From positions 1 through 7,589 of the forward strand of contig JAOPXW010000362.1 of NCBI GenBank assembly GCA_025964935.1: a stretch of DNA of 7,589 nucleotides, written 5' to 3'. Under the pieces are notes generated by a model. That model ran no database searches. It was not told where the DNA came from and saw only the letters and a program-made list of their open reading frames with translations. Shown in pieces: positions 5,511-7,589 of the stretch (position 1 is the stretch's first letter; each line of letters opens with the position of its first letter). Origin of the DNA: Friedmanniella sp. (lineage in GTDB: Bacteria > Actinomycetota > Actinomycetes > Propionibacteriales > Propionibacteriaceae). The translations under genes were made by a program, and so were the position numbers.

Positions 5511-7454
5511 TCAGCTGGGCTCCCCCGGGTCGACCGACCCGGCCCAGGCCCCGTCGCTCACCGGCTGCTCGGCCTCGAGCCGGATGACGTGCTGGACGGC
5601 GTTGATCAGGGCCAGGTGGGTGAAGGCCTGCGGGAAGTTGCCGAGGTGCTGACCCGAGTGCGGGTCGATCTCCTCGCCGTAGAGCTCGAGCGGCCCGGCG
5701 AAGGACAGCAGCTTGGCGCACAGCTTGCGGGCGCGGTGATACTCCCCGATCTCGCAGAGGGCCGAGACCAGCCAGAACGAGCAGATGGTGAAGCTGCCCT
5801 CCTCGCCGGTGAACCCGTCGTTGGTCTCCTCGACCCGGTAGCGCAGCACCAGCCCGTGCACGGTCAGCTCGTCGGCGATGGCCAGCACGGTCGCCCGGAT
5901 GCGCGGGTCGTCGGCCGGCAGGAAGCGCAGCAGCACCGCCAGTAGCAGCGAGGCGTCCAGGGCCTTGCTCCCGTACGCCTGGGTGAAGACCCCGCGCTCG
6001 TCGACGCCGTGGGCCAGGATGTCGGCCTTGATCTCCTCGGCGGCGGCCGCCCACTCCGCGGCCCGGTCGGGCTCCCCGCTCATCACGGCCAGCTTGGCCC
6101 CGCGGTCGACCGCCACCCAGCACATGATCTTGGAGGAGGTGAAGTGCTGCAGCTCCCCGCGCACCTCCCAGATCCCGGCGTCGGGGTCGCGCCAGTACTT
6201 CAGCGCCTCGTTGACCTGCATGTCCAGGATGGGCCAGATCCGGCCGTCCAGGTGGTCGGCGGCCCGGGAGTGGAGATAGACCGAGTCCAGCAGTGCCCCC
6301 CAGACGTCGTGCTGGCGTTGGGCGTACGCCGCGTTGCCGATTCGTACGGGTCGGGAGTTGGCGTAGCCCGGGAGGTGGTCCAGCTCGGTCTCGGTCAGGT
6401 CCTTCTCGCCGCCGATGCCGTACATGATCTGGAGCTGGGCGTCGCGGGTGGCGATGTCGGCGATGAAGGAGAAGAAGTCGACGGCCTCCCAGTCGAAGCC
6501 CAGGGAGTAGAGCCCCCACAGCGCGAAGGTGGCGTCCCGGATCCAGGTGTAGCGGTAGTCGTAGTTCCGCCCGCCGCCGGGGGTCTCGGGCAGCGAGGTG
6601 CTGCCGGCCGCCGCGATCGCGCCGGTCGGCGCGTAGGTCAGGCCCTTCAGGGTCAGAGCGCTGCGCTGCAGGTAGCTGCGCCACGGGTGGTCGGGGAACT
6701 GGCCGCGGGCCATCCAGTGCTGCCAGTGGTGTGCCGTCCAGACCTGACGGGAGTAGGCGTCGGCGTAGTCCATCGGCGGCGGCTTGCTGCCCCAGGACAG
6801 GGCCACGAAGCGGACGTCACCCTCCTTGAGCAGGGTGCGGACACCGGCCTGACCACCCTCGAAGCCCAGCCGCATGTCGCTGGTCAGGGTCAGGCGGAGG
6901 TCGCTGCCCTCCGCGGTCGCAACCCCCTGGTGGTAGCCGTGCTCGGTGTACTCCCAGGCGACCTGGCTGCGCCCGTAGTCCAGGACCGGCTCGCAGTCCA
7001 CGATCGTCTGCACCTCGCCCGAGACGCAGCGGATGGTGCGCAGCAGGATGTGCTCGGCGTCGTAGTCGTTGGGGATCCGGCGGTGCGTCTTCGACCGGGT
7101 CTCCTCGTGCCGCCAGGGACCCATCAGCAGGGCGTCCCGGACGATGATCCAGCCGGTGGGCGTCCCCCAGCTCGTCTCCAGGATCATCGTTCCCGGCAGG
7201 TAGCGCCGGTCCCCGGGCACGGTCACCTCGGCCGGGGCCACCTGGAACGAGCCCGCGTGCGGCCCGAGGATGGAGCCGAAGATGCTCGGCGAGTCGAACC
7301 GGGGCAGGCACATCCACTCCACCGACCCACCCGGGGTCACCAGCGCGGAGACCTCGCCGTCGCTGAGGAAACCGAAGTCCCCGATCGGGGTGGACCGGGT
7401 CCGGGCCGTCGGAGTGGGGCTGCTGGAGTCCCGGGCCTGCTTCTTCTTCGCCAT
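5511..7454 (-). CDS. Glycoside hydrolase family 15 protein, mycobacterial trehalase-like
   Basis: A 647-residue protein with no signal peptide, so probably cytosolic. Family 15 enzymes are inverting hydrolases of alpha-linked glucosides. Actinobacterial members of this length resemble the mycobacterial trehalase, which splits trehalose to two glucoses; glucoamylase-like members also exist. Residues 1-21 are basic and disordered. Residues about 22-240 form the N-terminal beta-sandwich, opening with PIGDFGFLSDG (23-33). Residues about 255-625 form the (alpha/alpha)6 catalytic barrel. Key motifs are NYDYRYTWIRDATF (297-310, substrate pocket), GIWEVRG (427-433, Glu430 the likely general acid) and YGEEIDPHSGQHLGNFPQAF (592-611, Glu594 or Glu595 the likely base). 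Both catalytic regions look intact. The start ATG 7454-7452 fits the family N-terminus; its ribosome site is weak. The frame stays open upstream to the window edge, but only through low-complexity repeat DNA with no start codon. I infer a trehalose or alpha-glucan recycling role; trehalase versus glucoamylase is not settled by sequence. Confidence 0.93.
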   Translation of the reverse strand: MAKKKQARDSSSPTPTARTRSTPIGDFGFLSDGEVSALVTPGGSVEWMCLPRFDSPSIFGSILGPHAGSFQVAPAEVTVPGDRRYLPGTMILETSWGTPTGWIIVRDALLMGPWRHEETRSKTHRRIPNDYDAEHILLRTIRCVSGEVQTIVDCEPVLDYGRSQVAWEYTEHGYHQGVATAEGSDLRLTLTSDMRLGFEGGQAGVRTLLKEGDVRFVALSWGSKPPPMDYADAYSRQVWTAHHWQHWMARGQFPDHPWRSYLQRSALTLKGLTYAPTGAIAAAGSTSLPETPGGGRNYDYRYTWIRDATFALWGLYSLGFDWEAVDFFSFIADIATRDAQLQIMYGIGGEKDLTETELDHLPGYANSRPVRIGNAAYAQRQHDVWGALLDSVYLHSRAADHLDGRIWPILDMQVNEALKYWRDPDAGIWEVRGELQHFTSSKIMCWVAVDRGAKLAVMSGEPDRAAEWAAAAEEIKADILAHGVDERGVFTQAYGSKALDASLLLAVLLRFLPADDPRIRATVLAIADELTVHGLVLRYRVEETNDGFTGEEGSFTICSFWLVSALCEIGEYHRARKLCAKLLSFAGPLELYGEEIDPHSGQHLGNFPQAFTHLALINAVQHVIRLEAEQPVSDGAWAGSVDPGEPS

Positions 7455-7468
7455 GCCCGAAGCATTGC

Positions 7469-7500
7469 GCCGGGATCGCTGCCTGGCAAGGGATCCCGGC
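7469..7500. promoter_or_regulatory. Inverted repeat upstream of the family 15 hydrolase gene
   Basis: GCCGGGATC (7469-7477) and GATCCCGGC (7492-7500) are perfect 9-bp complements separated by 14 bases. The nearer arm ends 15 bases before the ATG. In the mRNA it could fold into a hairpin just upstream of the start; in DNA it is a candidate operator. No clear -10 or -35 is visible around it, and the far arm runs into the adjoining GC-rich repeat. Confidence 0.45.
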
Positions 7501-7568
7501 TCCGGCTCCGGCCCGGCTCGGGCCCGGCTCCGGCTCCGGCCCGGCTCCGGCCCGGCTCCGCCTCCGGG
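7495..7568. repeat. GC-only minisatellite (28-bp unit duplicated, built from cccggctccgg blocks)
   Basis: The stretch is made of variants of cccggctccgg with extra ggctcc steps. At larger scale, 7495-7522 and 7523-7550 are the same 28-bp unit with one difference (27/28), followed by a degenerate third copy to about 7568. It lies upstream of the family 15 hydrolase start. It might be spacer DNA or the low-complexity end of a gene beyond the window; no start codon or recognisable protein can be assigned. The 12-bp tandem repeat at 552-575 has a similar composition. Confidence 0.8.
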
Positions 7569-7589
7569 CCGACTCCGGGTCGGGCGGTC

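Noticed and set aside
5461..6684. Minus-strand 407-residue frame overlapping the family 15 hydrolase gene
   Set aside because: It is an alternative frame of a well-supported gene, dominated by R, G, A and P, with no recognisable family.
7455..7589. Upstream extension of the family 15 hydrolase to the window edge
   Set aside because: The frame is open, but the DNA is a GC-only repeat with no ATG or GTG start, and the ATG at 7454 fits the family N-terminus.

Overview
The window is very GC-rich DNA with strong G/C third-position bias, GTG starts beside ATG starts, and families typical of high-GC Gram-positive bacteria. I infer an actinomycete chromosome but cannot name the genus from sequence alone. 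There are four complete genes and one gene cut by the left edge. I see no rRNA, tRNA, CRISPR array, insertion sequence or prophage feature.

Left half (1-3873): a cell-wall polymer locus. A minus-strand gene cut by the left edge encodes a membrane protein. Upstream of it on the same strand is a 590-residue TarS-like family 2 glycosyltransferase. Divergent from that, on the plus strand, is a two-domain enzyme joining a TarI/IspD-type cytidylyltransferase to a short-chain reductase, the architecture of the Haemophilus Acs1/Bcs1 CDP-ribitol synthase. Read together, the divergent pair would make CDP-ribitol from ribulose 5-phosphate and decorate a poly(ribitol phosphate) wall teichoic acid with a sugar. 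The truncated membrane gene may belong to polymer assembly, but this is only inferred from context. The 101-bp divergent spacer holds nested inverted repeats and a -10 element placed for leaderless transcription of the reductase gene.

Right half (3973-7454): two minus-strand genes. The distal one is a family 15 glycoside hydrolase resembling mycobacterial trehalase. About 170 bp downstream is a secreted endonuclease/exonuclease/phosphatase-fold hydrolase with an N-terminal Fn3-like domain and its own strong Shine-Dalgarno. A near-consensus CRP-type palindrome lies between them, suggesting cAMP/CRP-family control of the secreted hydrolase. The two halves meet at a convergent 97-bp spacer with a 16-bp-stem hairpin that could terminate both sides. 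The right edge is a GC-only minisatellite upstream of the hydrolase gene, including a 28-bp unit duplicated with one mismatch.

Nothing here is an obviously undescribed system. The most notable points are the ribitol-teichoic-acid pair in an actinomycete, the repeat-bearing and proline-rich C-terminal half of the glycosyltransferase, and the regulatory palindromes between genes.
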